Shown piece by piece: positions 35,466 to 43,699 of a stretch of DNA of 57,929 nt; positions within the stretch are counted from its first letter, which is position 1; each line of letters starts with the position of its first letter. The stretch covers positions 1 to 57,929 of the forward strand of contig JBFMFH010000090.1 in the NCBI GenBank assembly GCA_040752275.1, in the 5' to 3' direction. The notes beneath the pieces are model-generated. The model searched no databases. It was not told the DNA's origin and saw only the letters and a program-made list of their open reading frames with translations. The translations under genes and the position numbers were made by a program. The DNA comes from JBFMFH01 sp040752275. Lineage in GTDB: Bacteria > Acidobacteriota > Vicinamibacteria > Vicinamibacterales > JAKQTR01.

Positions 35466-35981
35466 ATGGAACTGCACATCGAGGTGAACGGCCGGGACCG
35501 GGTCGTCAGCGTCGAAGCCAGGGAGGGAGCCTACTCGGTGACGCTCGACGGCGAGACCCACGTGGTCGACGTGGCCCGCGTCGACGCCATGACGCTCTCG
35601 CTCATCAGTCTGAGCGACGGGCACCACAGCGTCCAGGCCGGGCTGGCCGAGACGGGCGCCCCCGGGGAATGGTCGGTCCACCTGCCCGCCGGCGTGGCGT
35701 CGGTGCGCCTGCGGTCGGGTGCGGGACACTACGGGCGGGGTGCCGGACGGGTCCCGGCGGCGGCTGGTTCCCAGCGGATCACCGCCCCAATGCCAGGCAA
35801 GGTCGTCAAGGTCCTCGTCAAGCCGGGCGATGAAGTCAAGGCCCGCCAGGGCGTGGTCGTCGTCGAGGCGATGAAGATGGAGAACGAGCTGCGCGCCGCC
35901 AGGGATGGCCGGGTGACTGACGTGCTCGTGGCCGAGGGCACCTCGGTCGAGTCGGGGCGCCTGCTCGCCGTCATCGAGTGA
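35466..35981 (+). CDS. Biotin carboxyl carrier protein of acyl-CoA carboxylase
   Basis: The 171-residue protein has an N-terminal beta domain (about 1-95, like the BT-type or linker domain of split carboxylases) and a C-terminal biotinyl domain. The latter has ITAPMPGKVVKVLVKPGDEV and the biotinylation site EAMKMENE with Lys137. It carries the carboxyl group between the biotin carboxylase (upstream, 20 nt) and the carboxyltransferase. The gene order beta, biotin carboxylase, carrier matches other split enzymes of this type. The start ATG has no strong Shine-Dalgarno, consistent with coupling to the gene before it. Confidence 0.93.
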   Translation: MELHIEVNGRDRVVSVEAREGAYSVTLDGETHVVDVARVDAMTLSLISLSDGHHSVQAGLAETGAPGEWSVHLPAGVASVRLRSGAGHYGRGAGRVPAAAGSQRITAPMPGKVVKVLVKPGDEVKARQGVVVVEAMKMENELRAARDGRVTDVLVAEGTSVESGRLLAVIE

Positions 35982-35994
35982 CGTTCAACAGCGA

Positions 35995-38900
35995 ATGAAG
36001 GTCAAGGACACAGCCCGCCGCGTGCTGCGCCATGCAAGGAGGGGGGGGACGATTGTCCTCGTCGTCCTCGTGGCATCCATCGTGACAACGTTCACGGTCG
36101 ATGTAGGGCCCTGGCTCCGCTCGCAGGCCGAGCTGGCGGGTTCCCGGCAGATCGACCGGCCCCTGCGCATCGGCGGCCTGTCGGTGAGGCTCTTCGACGG
36201 GCGTTTCGTGGTGCGCGATCTCGTCATCGATGGACTCACCCCGCAAGACGAGCCCTTCCTGCAGGCATCGGAGATCGTCGTGTCCGTGGCGATGGCGGGC
36301 CTGCTCCGACAGGAGATTCGAATCGACACCGTCGAGATGCGTGACTGGCGCATGACGGTCGAGACCTTCCCGGGCGGAAAGCACAACTTCCCGCGCTTCA
36401 CCTCGCGCCGCCCCAGCGTCGAGCCCTCCCGCATCACGACGACGGTCAGCTACGTTCACGCGCAGCGTGGCCAGTTCACGTATCGCGACCACGGCACGCC
36501 GTGGAGCGCCGTGATCCGCAACCTCGACGTCACGGTGCTGAAGCTGGTGGGCTACCGCGGCCACTCGACCTCGTCGGGAGGCACGGTGGCCATCCAGCGG
36601 TTCGAGCCCATGGCGGCCGAGCTCCGCACGTGGTTTCGCATCGCCGACGGCAGGATCCTGCTGGACCGCATCGAGCTTGACACGGACGGCGCCGTGACGG
36701 TCTGCACGGGTGAGGTCGACACGCGACGCTGGCCCGAGCAGCGCTATGACTTCGTGTCGAGGGTCCAGTTGCCGCGGATGCGCGAGATCTTCTGGGCTCG
36801 GGAGTCCTTCTCGCTCGCCGGCGAGGCGGCCTTCGACGGGACGTTCCACCTTTTCAAGGGTGGGCGCGAGCTCACCGGCGAGTTCAAGAGCGACGAGGCA
36901 GGCCTGAACCGGTTCCGGTTTCCGCAGCTCGAAGGGTCGATCGTCTGGACTCCGGACCGGTTCGAGGTCACCAGCGCGCGGTCGCGCTTCTACGGCGGCA
37001 CATCCCGGTTCACGTACCTGATGGCGCCGCTCGGCCGGAGTGTGCCGGCCACATACCGCTTCGACGCCAGCTATGAGGACGTCGACCTCGCCGCGTTCAG
37101 TGCGGCCCTGGAGTTCGACGGCCTCAGGCTGGCCGGGCGCGCGTCCGGCCACAACCTGCTCGAGTGGCCGTCCGGACGGTTCAAGGACCGCCAGGGCTTC
37201 GGCCACATCGAGGCGGTCCCTCCCCCTGGCGTGACGCTGCAGGGGCGACAGCTGCCCGAGACGATCCCGCCGCCACGGGTGCCGCGCGCATATGGCGATC
37301 CCTTTCCTGTGATGGCGGACGTCGAGGTCGGCGGCAGCGTCAACTACCAGTTCGGGCCCGAGTGGGTGGACATCGCGCCGAGCCGGGCGGCTACACCGAC
37401 GACGTTCGTGGAGTTCCAGGGTCGCACCTCCTGGGGCGAGCGCACGGTGATGCCGTTCCACGTCACGAGCACCGACTGGCAGGAGAGCGACCGCCTGCTC
37501 GCCGGCATCATGACCGCCTTCGGCGCACCGACGCGGCCGGTCGAGATGGGCGGCGCCGGGACCTTCGACGGCGTGATGCTCAACGCGTTCCGCCGGCCCA
37601 GGATCGAGGGACTGTTCGCCGGGCGGGAGATGCGGGCGTGGGACGTGGTGTGGGGCGACGGACGGTCGCAGATCACCGTCGAGAATTCCTACCTCGACGT
37701 CAAGGATGCGATGGTTCACAGGGAGAACGCGACGCTGTACGCCGACGGACGCTTCTCTCTCGGGTACCCGCGGCAGGACGGCGGCGAAGAACTCAACGCG
37801 CGTATCCGGACCGAAGGGTGGCCCCTTGCCGACTTGCGTCACGCCTTCGACTTCGACGACTACCCGCTCGACGGGCCGATGAATGGGGAATTCCATCTGT
37901 ACGGGCCCTACACGGGGCCGTTCGGGTTCGGACGCCTGACGATTGCGCCCGGAGCGGCCTACGGCGAAGCGATCGCCAGTGCGAGCGCCTCGCTCCGATT
38001 CGAGGGAACGGGCGTGTGGTTCGACGGCCTCGACGTCCGCAAGGGAGCGACGGGCGTCATGCGCGGTGCGGCACACGTCGAATGGGAGGGATCGTACTCT
38101 TTCAACGTTGACGCCCGTCGCGTGCCATTCGAGTCGATCGACATGCTCACGTTCCCGAAGGCGCCCCTGACGGGCCTGGCCGAGTTCACTGCCTCCGGCA
38201 GCGGCCGGTTCGAATTCCCCACCTACGAGGTCCGGGGACGGATGCTCGACCTGTTCGTCGCCGACGAAGGCGTGGGCCAGGTGACCGGCCGCATCGACGT
38301 CCGGGGCGACGACCTGCTCTTCGAGTTCGCGGCCGGGTCCGCGCGCCTGGAGGTCTCCGGCACGGGCCGGGTCACGACCGCCGGGGACTACCCGGGCGAC
38401 GTGTCGCTGCGGTTCTCCGAGACCTCCCTCGATCCCTACGCCCGCGTGTTCTTCCCTGGGTTGTCACCGTTCGCGACGGCGGTGGCCAGCGGGACGCTCA
38501 GGGCGTCGGGGTCCTTCTCGCGGATTGAGGACATCGTCGCCTCCACGCACGTCGACAGACTGAGTGTGTCGCTCTTCGACTATCCGCTCCGCAACAGCGC
38601 GCCCATCGAGATGTCCCTGCGGCAGGGTGTGATCCGCATCGAGGACCGGTGCCTCTCGGACCCGGCGGAATCCTGCGGGCTGCGCCTGGCTGGCGACGGC
38701 ACCGGCCTGGCGGTCAGCGGCACTATCGATGCGCTGGCCGAGCGCTTCGGCATGCATGCGGAAGGCGAGGCGAATCTGGGTGTCCTGCAGGCGTTCTTCA
38801 GGGACATCAGGAGCGCTGGTCAGGCCGATGTCATTGCCGATGTCGGGGGGTCCTTCGACCGGCCGCTCATCGGTGGGCGCGCGACCATTTCCCGCGGGCG

Positions 38901-40083
38901 GCTCCGCCACATGTGGCTGCCGCACGCCATCGAGTCGCTCAACGGCGATCTCGTGTTCGCGGGCAGCAGCATCCGCCTCGACGGCGTCACGGCTCAGGTC
39001 GGCCGGGGTGGCGTCGCCTTCGGCGGGCGGCTGGGGCTCACGGGCTTCTGGCCCAGCGATCTCGACCTCACGGCAAGCGGGGAGGCCATGGAACTGCGCT
39101 ACCCGGTGGGGTTCCGATCGCTGGTGGACGCGGAGCTCGCCTTGCGCGGCCCGATCGACGGGGCGATTCTGAGCGGTACCGTCAACGTGCGCCGGTCCTC
39201 GCTCACGCGCCGGTTCGACTTGGGAACAGGCCTGATCGAGCTGGCCGGGGCCAGCCAGCTCGCCGCGCCCTCGCCCGGACCCGCCGCCGACGCGCTGCCA
39301 CTCAGGTTTGACCTGCGCATTCTGGCGCCGTCGACCCTCGAGATCGACAACAACGTGGCGCGGATCACCTCCAGCGCCGACCTGACCTTGCGGGGCACCT
39401 ACGACCGCCCCCTGCTGTTCGGGCGTGCCGAGGTGGAGCGGGGCGAGGTGCTGTTCGAGGGGCGCCGCTACGTGGTGACCCGCGGGAACATCGAGTTCTC
39501 GAATCCGTCGCGGATCGAGCCCGTGTTCGACGTCGAGGCGGAGACCCGCGTGCGTGTGCCCGGTCAGACCTACCAGGTGACGCTGCGTGCGATGGGAACG
39601 CTCGAGCGGCTCAACCCGGAACTCAGTTCGGACCCGCCGCTGCCCGAGGTTGACATCGTCGCCTTGCTGCTTGGCGATGTCCGATCCACGCAGGACCCAG
39701 AGCTGCGCGCACTGCAGTCGCCGGACCAGGCCGAGCGGACGCTGCTGCAGGCCAGGGCCGCCCGCCTGCTGACGAGTCCGATTGCCTCGAACGTCGAGCG
39801 GGTGGTCGAGCAGACCTTCGGTGTCGATACGTTTCAGATCGCGCCGATGCTGACCGATCCGTCCGATCAGACGCTCCGCTTCAGCCCCGGTGCCAGACTC
39901 ACGATCGGAAAGCGCATCTCGGACCGCGTGTACCTGACCTACTCGCGGAGCCTGTCGTCCTCGACACGTGACCAGGTCATCCTCCTGGAGTACGATCAGT
40001 CCGACCGGCTCTCGTGGATTCTCACCCAGAACGAAGACCGTACCTACGCCCTGGACGTGCGGGTCCGGCGTGTCTTCAGGTGA
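35995..40083 (+). CDS. tamB: TamB-like / AsmA-family envelope transport protein
   Basis: The 1362-residue protein begins with a basic N-terminus and one membrane helix (about 19-37: TIVLVVLVASIVTTFTVDV). A very long periplasmic beta-rich part follows, the groove-like architecture of the DUF490/AsmA-like group. The C-terminal end has the TamB domain: RPLLFGRAEVERGEVLFEGR, YVVTRGNIEFSNPSRIEPVF, LPEVDIVALLLGD, and a last strand block rich in YLTYSRSL. Such proteins bridge inner and outer membranes and move phospholipid or help barrel assembly. A G8 run lies at 36041. The stop (TGA 40081) overlaps the next start (GTG 40080), tying it to the barrel protein as in tamA-tamB pairs. Confidence 0.9.
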   Translation: MKVKDTARRVLRHARRGGTIVLVVLVASIVTTFTVDVGPWLRSQAELAGSRQIDRPLRIGGLSVRLFDGRFVVRDLVIDGLTPQDEPFLQASEIVVSVAMAGLLRQEIRIDTVEMRDWRMTVETFPGGKHNFPRFTSRRPSVEPSRITTTVSYVHAQRGQFTYRDHGTPWSAVIRNLDVTVLKLVGYRGHSTSSGGTVAIQRFEPMAAELRTWFRIADGRILLDRIELDTDGAVTVCTGEVDTRRWPEQRYDFVSRVQLPRMREIFWARESFSLAGEAAFDGTFHLFKGGRELTGEFKSDEAGLNRFRFPQLEGSIVWTPDRFEVTSARSRFYGGTSRFTYLMAPLGRSVPATYRFDASYEDVDLAAFSAALEFDGLRLAGRASGHNLLEWPSGRFKDRQGFGHIEAVPPPGVTLQGRQLPETIPPPRVPRAYGDPFPVMADVEVGGSVNYQFGPEWVDIAPSRAATPTTFVEFQGRTSWGERTVMPFHVTSTDWQESDRLLAGIMTAFGAPTRPVEMGGAGTFDGVMLNAFRRPRIEGLFAGREMRAWDVVWGDGRSQITVENSYLDVKDAMVHRENATLYADGRFSLGYPRQDGGEELNARIRTEGWPLADLRHAFDFDDYPLDGPMNGEFHLYGPYTGPFGFGRLTIAPGAAYGEAIASASASLRFEGTGVWFDGLDVRKGATGVMRGAAHVEWEGSYSFNVDARRVPFESIDMLTFPKAPLTGLAEFTASGSGRFEFPTYEVRGRMLDLFVADEGVGQVTGRIDVRGDDLLFEFAAGSARLEVSGTGRVTTAGDYPGDVSLRFSETSLDPYARVFFPGLSPFATAVASGTLRASGSFSRIEDIVASTHVDRLSVSLFDYPLRNSAPIEMSLRQGVIRIEDRCLSDPAESCGLRLAGDGTGLAVSGTIDALAERFGMHAEGEANLGVLQAFFRDIRSAGQADVIADVGGSFDRPLIGGRATISRGRLRHMWLPHAIESLNGDLVFAGSSIRLDGVTAQVGRGGVAFGGRLGLTGFWPSDLDLTASGEAMELRYPVGFRSLVDAELALRGPIDGAILSGTVNVRRSSLTRRFDLGTGLIELAGASQLAAPSPGPAADALPLRFDLRILAPSTLEIDNNVARITSSADLTLRGTYDRPLLFGRAEVERGEVLFEGRRYVVTRGNIEFSNPSRIEPVFDVEAETRVRVPGQTYQVTLRAMGTLERLNPELSSDPPLPEVDIVALLLGDVRSTQDPELRALQSPDQAERTLLQARAARLLTSPIASNVERVVEQTFGVDTFQIAPMLTDPSDQTLRFSPGARLTIGKRISDRVYLTYSRSLSSSTRDQVILLEYDQSDRLSWILTQNEDRTYALDVRVRRVFR

Positions 40084-43034
40084 GCGCCGTGCCCTCGCGG
40101 GGTCTGGCGCTGGCGATCGTCCTGCTGGCCCTTCCGCCGGCTGCGGGGGCCCAGTCACTTGGCGCGCTCGTCGGCCTCCCGGTCGTGTCCGTGTCGGTGA
40201 CCAGCGAGGGCCGGCCCGTTGAGGATGCCCAGGCGCGCAGCCTGATCGACATCCGCGAGGGCGCAGCCTTCTCGATCTCCTCCGCGCGCTCGACTATCGC
40301 TCATCTGATGGGCCTGGGACGGTACCTCGACGTGCGCGTCCACGCTCGGCAGGCCGAAGGTGGCGTGGCCGTCGACATCGTCCTCGTGCCGCTGCGGGAG
40401 CAGCGGCGGGTCGTGTTCGCCGGGGATCTCGGCCTGCCCGAGCGCACGCTCCGGGCAGCGGTTGCCGAACGCTTCGGCAGCACGCTGCCGTTCGGGCGGG
40501 CGGCGGACGTGGCTCGGGTCCTGGAGGACGCCTATCACGATCGCGGGTACCTCACGGCCACAGTACGCCCACGGCCCCTCGACGACGCGGCTGCCGCAGC
40601 GGGTGAGCTCGTCTGCGACGTGGAGGCGGGCCCCCAGGCGAGAATCCGAACCCTGACTTTTCAGGGAACGCCGGACGAAACGGTGGCCGCGCTGCGAGCA
40701 GCGCTGTCGCTGTCGGCAGGAGCGCCCTACGAGCCGGTCGAACTTCGCCGGAAGCTCGACCGTTTCGTGGCCGATCTCCGCGCGGCGAGAGGCGTTGAGG
40801 CTGGACGCCTGCGCTCGGCCGGGTACTTCGAGGCGAGAGCCACGCCGTTCGCCACGACCGCCGAGGGCGGCGCGGTCGTCGATCTCGTGGTCTCGGTCAC
40901 CCGCGGCCCGCTGGTGTTGGTCGACTTTCAGGGAGACTCGTTGCCCGAGCGCCTGCGGGACGAGCTGGTGCCAATCGCGCGGGAAGGATCGGCAGACCAG
41001 GACCTCATCGAGGACTCGCAACAGCGCATTCGAGACTACTTCCGCGCTCAGGGGTACCGGGATGCCACCGTCGAGCCCGTGCGGCGCGAGGACGGCAGTC
41101 GACTCACCATCGTGTTCAACATCACGAAGGGCGCTCCCTATCGCGTGGCCAGCGTGGGGTTCGAGGGCGCAGGGTCCCTGCGGGAGGCCGACCTCCGGCA
41201 GATGGTCCGAATCGTGCCCGGCGACGTCTTCGTCGCGTCCCGACTCGAGGAAGCCGTTGCGACCCTGACCCGTTACTATCGGCTGCAGGGCTTCTCCCAG
41301 GCGGATGTTTCGGCGGCCGAAAGGTCCGTCGCCGTGGCGGCGTCCGTCGCCGAGGTGCCGATCGCGATCACCTTCACGATCGATGAGGGAGTCCGGACGA
41401 CCGTCGGGGACATCTCGATCGGCGGCGCTCGCGCCGTGGACGAGTCACGGCTGCGCGCGGTGCTCATCTCGTCGGCCGGCAGCCCGTTCTATCCGTCACT
41501 CATCGATAGCGACCGGGACCGCCTGATCGCGCTGTACAGGAACCTCGGGTACCGCCTCGCGCACGTGGGCGCCGATGTGTCGTTCTCCGAAGACCGCCGT
41601 CGCGCGGACCTCCACTACGCCATCACGGAAGGCCCGGAGATCCTCGTCGATCACATCCTCGTGGCCGGGAACCGCCGGATCGGGGATGCCACGATCCTGC
41701 GCGAGGTGACCCTGCACCCCGGCGATCCGCTCGGCGACGAGGCCGTCGAGGAGACGCAGCGGCGACTCGCATCCCTCGGCCTGTTCCGCCGCGTCACCAT
41801 CGCCGAGCTGCCTCATGGGTCCGAGCACCTTCGCGACGTCCTCGTGACGGTCGAGGAGGCTCCGTCCACGACATTCGGGTTTGGCGGCGGGGTCGAATTC
41901 CAGAAGGTCGAGACGTCGGAGTTCGCTCCGCGCGGGTTCGTGGAAGTCGGTCGCCGCAATCTCTGGGGCAAGAATCGATCGGTCAGTTTCTTCGGACGCT
42001 TGAGCCTGCGACGGCACGAGGCGGACGTGCTCGCCGAGGGAGACGCCGGTGCCGGGGCGGCGACGACGGATCTCGAGTATCGCCTCGTCGGATCGTACAG
42101 GGAGCCTCGAGTGCTCCAATCCCGCGCCGACGTCCAGGTCGCGGCGACGCTCGAGCAGGGCAGCCGGACCTCGTTCCGGTACAAGCACCAGTCGGTGCGC
42201 ATCGACCTCGCCCGGCGGCAGGGGGCGTCGTGGTCGGCGCTCGGCCAGTATGCCTTCGAGCGCAACGAAATCCTGGACGACCGCATCAACCCCGTCGACC
42301 GGCCGCTCATCGATCGGGTCTTTCCCCAGGTGCGACTGTCATCGGTGGCGGCCTCGGCTGTCCGCGACACCCGGGATGATGCCATCGATCCGGGCCGGGG
42401 GTCGCTCGTCGGCCTCAATGGTGAGCTCGCCCTGCAGCCAATCGGATCCGAGGTCGGCTTTGCCAAGGCGTTCCTCCAGGGCTTCATCTACCGGCACCTG
42501 CCGGGCGACCGGCGGATCGTGTTCGCGGGGGGAGCCCGCCTCGGCGTGGGCACCGGCTTCCCACGCACCGTTCCGGCGACCGGCGACGACGGCGACGACA
42601 TCGTCGTCGGGCCGGACGGCACACCGTTCGTCGTGACTCTCCGCGACCTGCCGATCAGCAAACGCTTCTTCGCCGGCGGGGACACCACGGTCCGGGGATT
42701 CCAGCTCGACCGCCTTGGAGCCCCCGACACCTTCGACCGCGACGGAACGCCGATCGGCGGACATGCCGAGATCATCCTGAACGCCGAGCTGAGAGTCGCC
42801 GTGTGGCGCGATGTGGGCGTGGCCGGGTTCCTCGACGTCGGCAACGTGTTTGCCGTGGTGGGCGACGTCAGTGTGGGCGATCTGCGAGGCGGGACGGGCT
42901 TCGGCATCCGCTACAAGTCGCCGATCGGTCCCATCCGCGTCGACTTCGGATTCAAGCTCGGGACCCTGCGCACCTACAACACCCGGCGGGAGCAACGCTT
43001 CGCCCTGCATTTCAGCATCGGCCAGGCCTTCTGA
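40080..43034 (+). CDS. BamA/TamA-family outer-membrane assembly protein (POTRA + Omp85 barrel)
   Basis: GTG 40080 overlaps the tamB stop; a second GTG 9 nt later is possible. The 984-residue product has a signal peptide (to PPAAGA). About 590 residues of POTRA-type repeats follow (GDLGLPERTLRAAVAERFG, GYRDATVEPVRREDGSRL, VAGNRRIGDATILREVTLHP). The C-terminal part is an Omp85 16-strand-type barrel with the L6 motif in FAGGDTTVRGFQLDR and the final strand pattern ending HFSIGQAF, with an aromatic last residue. It folds or inserts proteins, or works with TamB in phospholipid transport. Position after tamB favours a TamA-like role; the high number of POTRAs is also seen in some BamA, so both remain possible. 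Confidence 0.93.
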   Translation: MSAVPSRGLALAIVLLALPPAAGAQSLGALVGLPVVSVSVTSEGRPVEDAQARSLIDIREGAAFSISSARSTIAHLMGLGRYLDVRVHARQAEGGVAVDIVLVPLREQRRVVFAGDLGLPERTLRAAVAERFGSTLPFGRAADVARVLEDAYHDRGYLTATVRPRPLDDAAAAAGELVCDVEAGPQARIRTLTFQGTPDETVAALRAALSLSAGAPYEPVELRRKLDRFVADLRAARGVEAGRLRSAGYFEARATPFATTAEGGAVVDLVVSVTRGPLVLVDFQGDSLPERLRDELVPIAREGSADQDLIEDSQQRIRDYFRAQGYRDATVEPVRREDGSRLTIVFNITKGAPYRVASVGFEGAGSLREADLRQMVRIVPGDVFVASRLEEAVATLTRYYRLQGFSQADVSAAERSVAVAASVAEVPIAITFTIDEGVRTTVGDISIGGARAVDESRLRAVLISSAGSPFYPSLIDSDRDRLIALYRNLGYRLAHVGADVSFSEDRRRADLHYAITEGPEILVDHILVAGNRRIGDATILREVTLHPGDPLGDEAVEETQRRLASLGLFRRVTIAELPHGSEHLRDVLVTVEEAPSTTFGFGGGVEFQKVETSEFAPRGFVEVGRRNLWGKNRSVSFFGRLSLRRHEADVLAEGDAGAGAATTDLEYRLVGSYREPRVLQSRADVQVAATLEQGSRTSFRYKHQSVRIDLARRQGASWSALGQYAFERNEILDDRINPVDRPLIDRVFPQVRLSSVAASAVRDTRDDAIDPGRGSLVGLNGELALQPIGSEVGFAKAFLQGFIYRHLPGDRRIVFAGGARLGVGTGFPRTVPATGDDGDDIVVGPDGTPFVVTLRDLPISKRFFAGGDTTVRGFQLDRLGAPDTFDRDGTPIGGHAEIILNAELRVAVWRDVGVAGFLDVGNVFAVVGDVSVGDLRGGTGFGIRYKSPIGPIRVDFGFKLGTLRTYNTRREQRFALHFSIGQAF

Positions 43035-43699
43035 TGACCAGGATCGTGCACCTCCTTGCTTCCGGCCTCCTCGTCATCCTGGCGATCCCTGGAGCCACGC
43101 GCGCGCAGCAGGGACAACTGGTGGATCGCGTCGTCGCCATCGTGTCGGGGACGATCGTCACGATGACCGACGCCAGGGCCGCGCTGGAACTCGGATTCGT
43201 CGATGCCGCCGGGGCCGACGATCCGGTGGCGGTCGCCGTGGGCTGGCTGGTGGACCGTCAGCTCATCCTGGAAGAAGCCGCCCGCTACGGGACCGCACCG
43301 CCGGAGCCGGCTCAGGTCGACGAAGCAATCGAGGCGCTGCGCTCCAGGGATGCGACCGCGCAGGCCTTCGACGATCGCCTCACGAGACTGGGACTCAGCG
43401 AGGGCGATCTGCGGATGCTCGTGCGCCATGACCTCTTGGCCAGATCGTATGTCGACCGGCGGTTCGACGCCACGCTGGCGGTCACCGAGAACGAGGCGCA
43501 GGAATACTACCGCCTTCGCGTGGATCGCTTCGTGCGGGAGGGCCGGCTGCTCTCGTTCGATGAGGCCCGGAAGGCGGTGTACGAGGCGCTGGCACGGGAT
43601 CGACGCGAACGTGCGCTCGCCGACTGGCTGGCGCGCCTGCGACGAAGGGCCGAGCTGAGCATCCTCTACGGCGGACATCGGGAGGGAGGGCAGCGATGA
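43034..43699 (+). CDS. SurA N-terminal-domain-like periplasmic chaperone
   Basis: The ATG at 43034 overlaps the stop of the barrel gene by one base. The 221-residue protein has a signal peptide (cleaved after ATRA). A helical chaperone core follows, with the SurA-type pattern QLVDRVVAIVSGTIVTMTDA, DRQLILEEAARYG, RLGLSEGDLRMLVRHDLLAR and YVDRRF. There is no parvulin domain; the family often has one or two, so this is a short, chaperone-only form. It would escort unfolded outer-membrane proteins to the barrel protein encoded just before it. The stop overlaps the start of the DUF2723 gene (ATGA). Confidence 0.82.
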   Translation: MTRIVHLLASGLLVILAIPGATRAQQGQLVDRVVAIVSGTIVTMTDARAALELGFVDAAGADDPVAVAVGWLVDRQLILEEAARYGTAPPEPAQVDEAIEALRSRDATAQAFDDRLTRLGLSEGDLRMLVRHDLLARSYVDRRFDATLAVTENEAQEYYRLRVDRFVREGRLLSFDEARKAVYEALARDRRERALADWLARLRRRAELSILYGGHREGGQR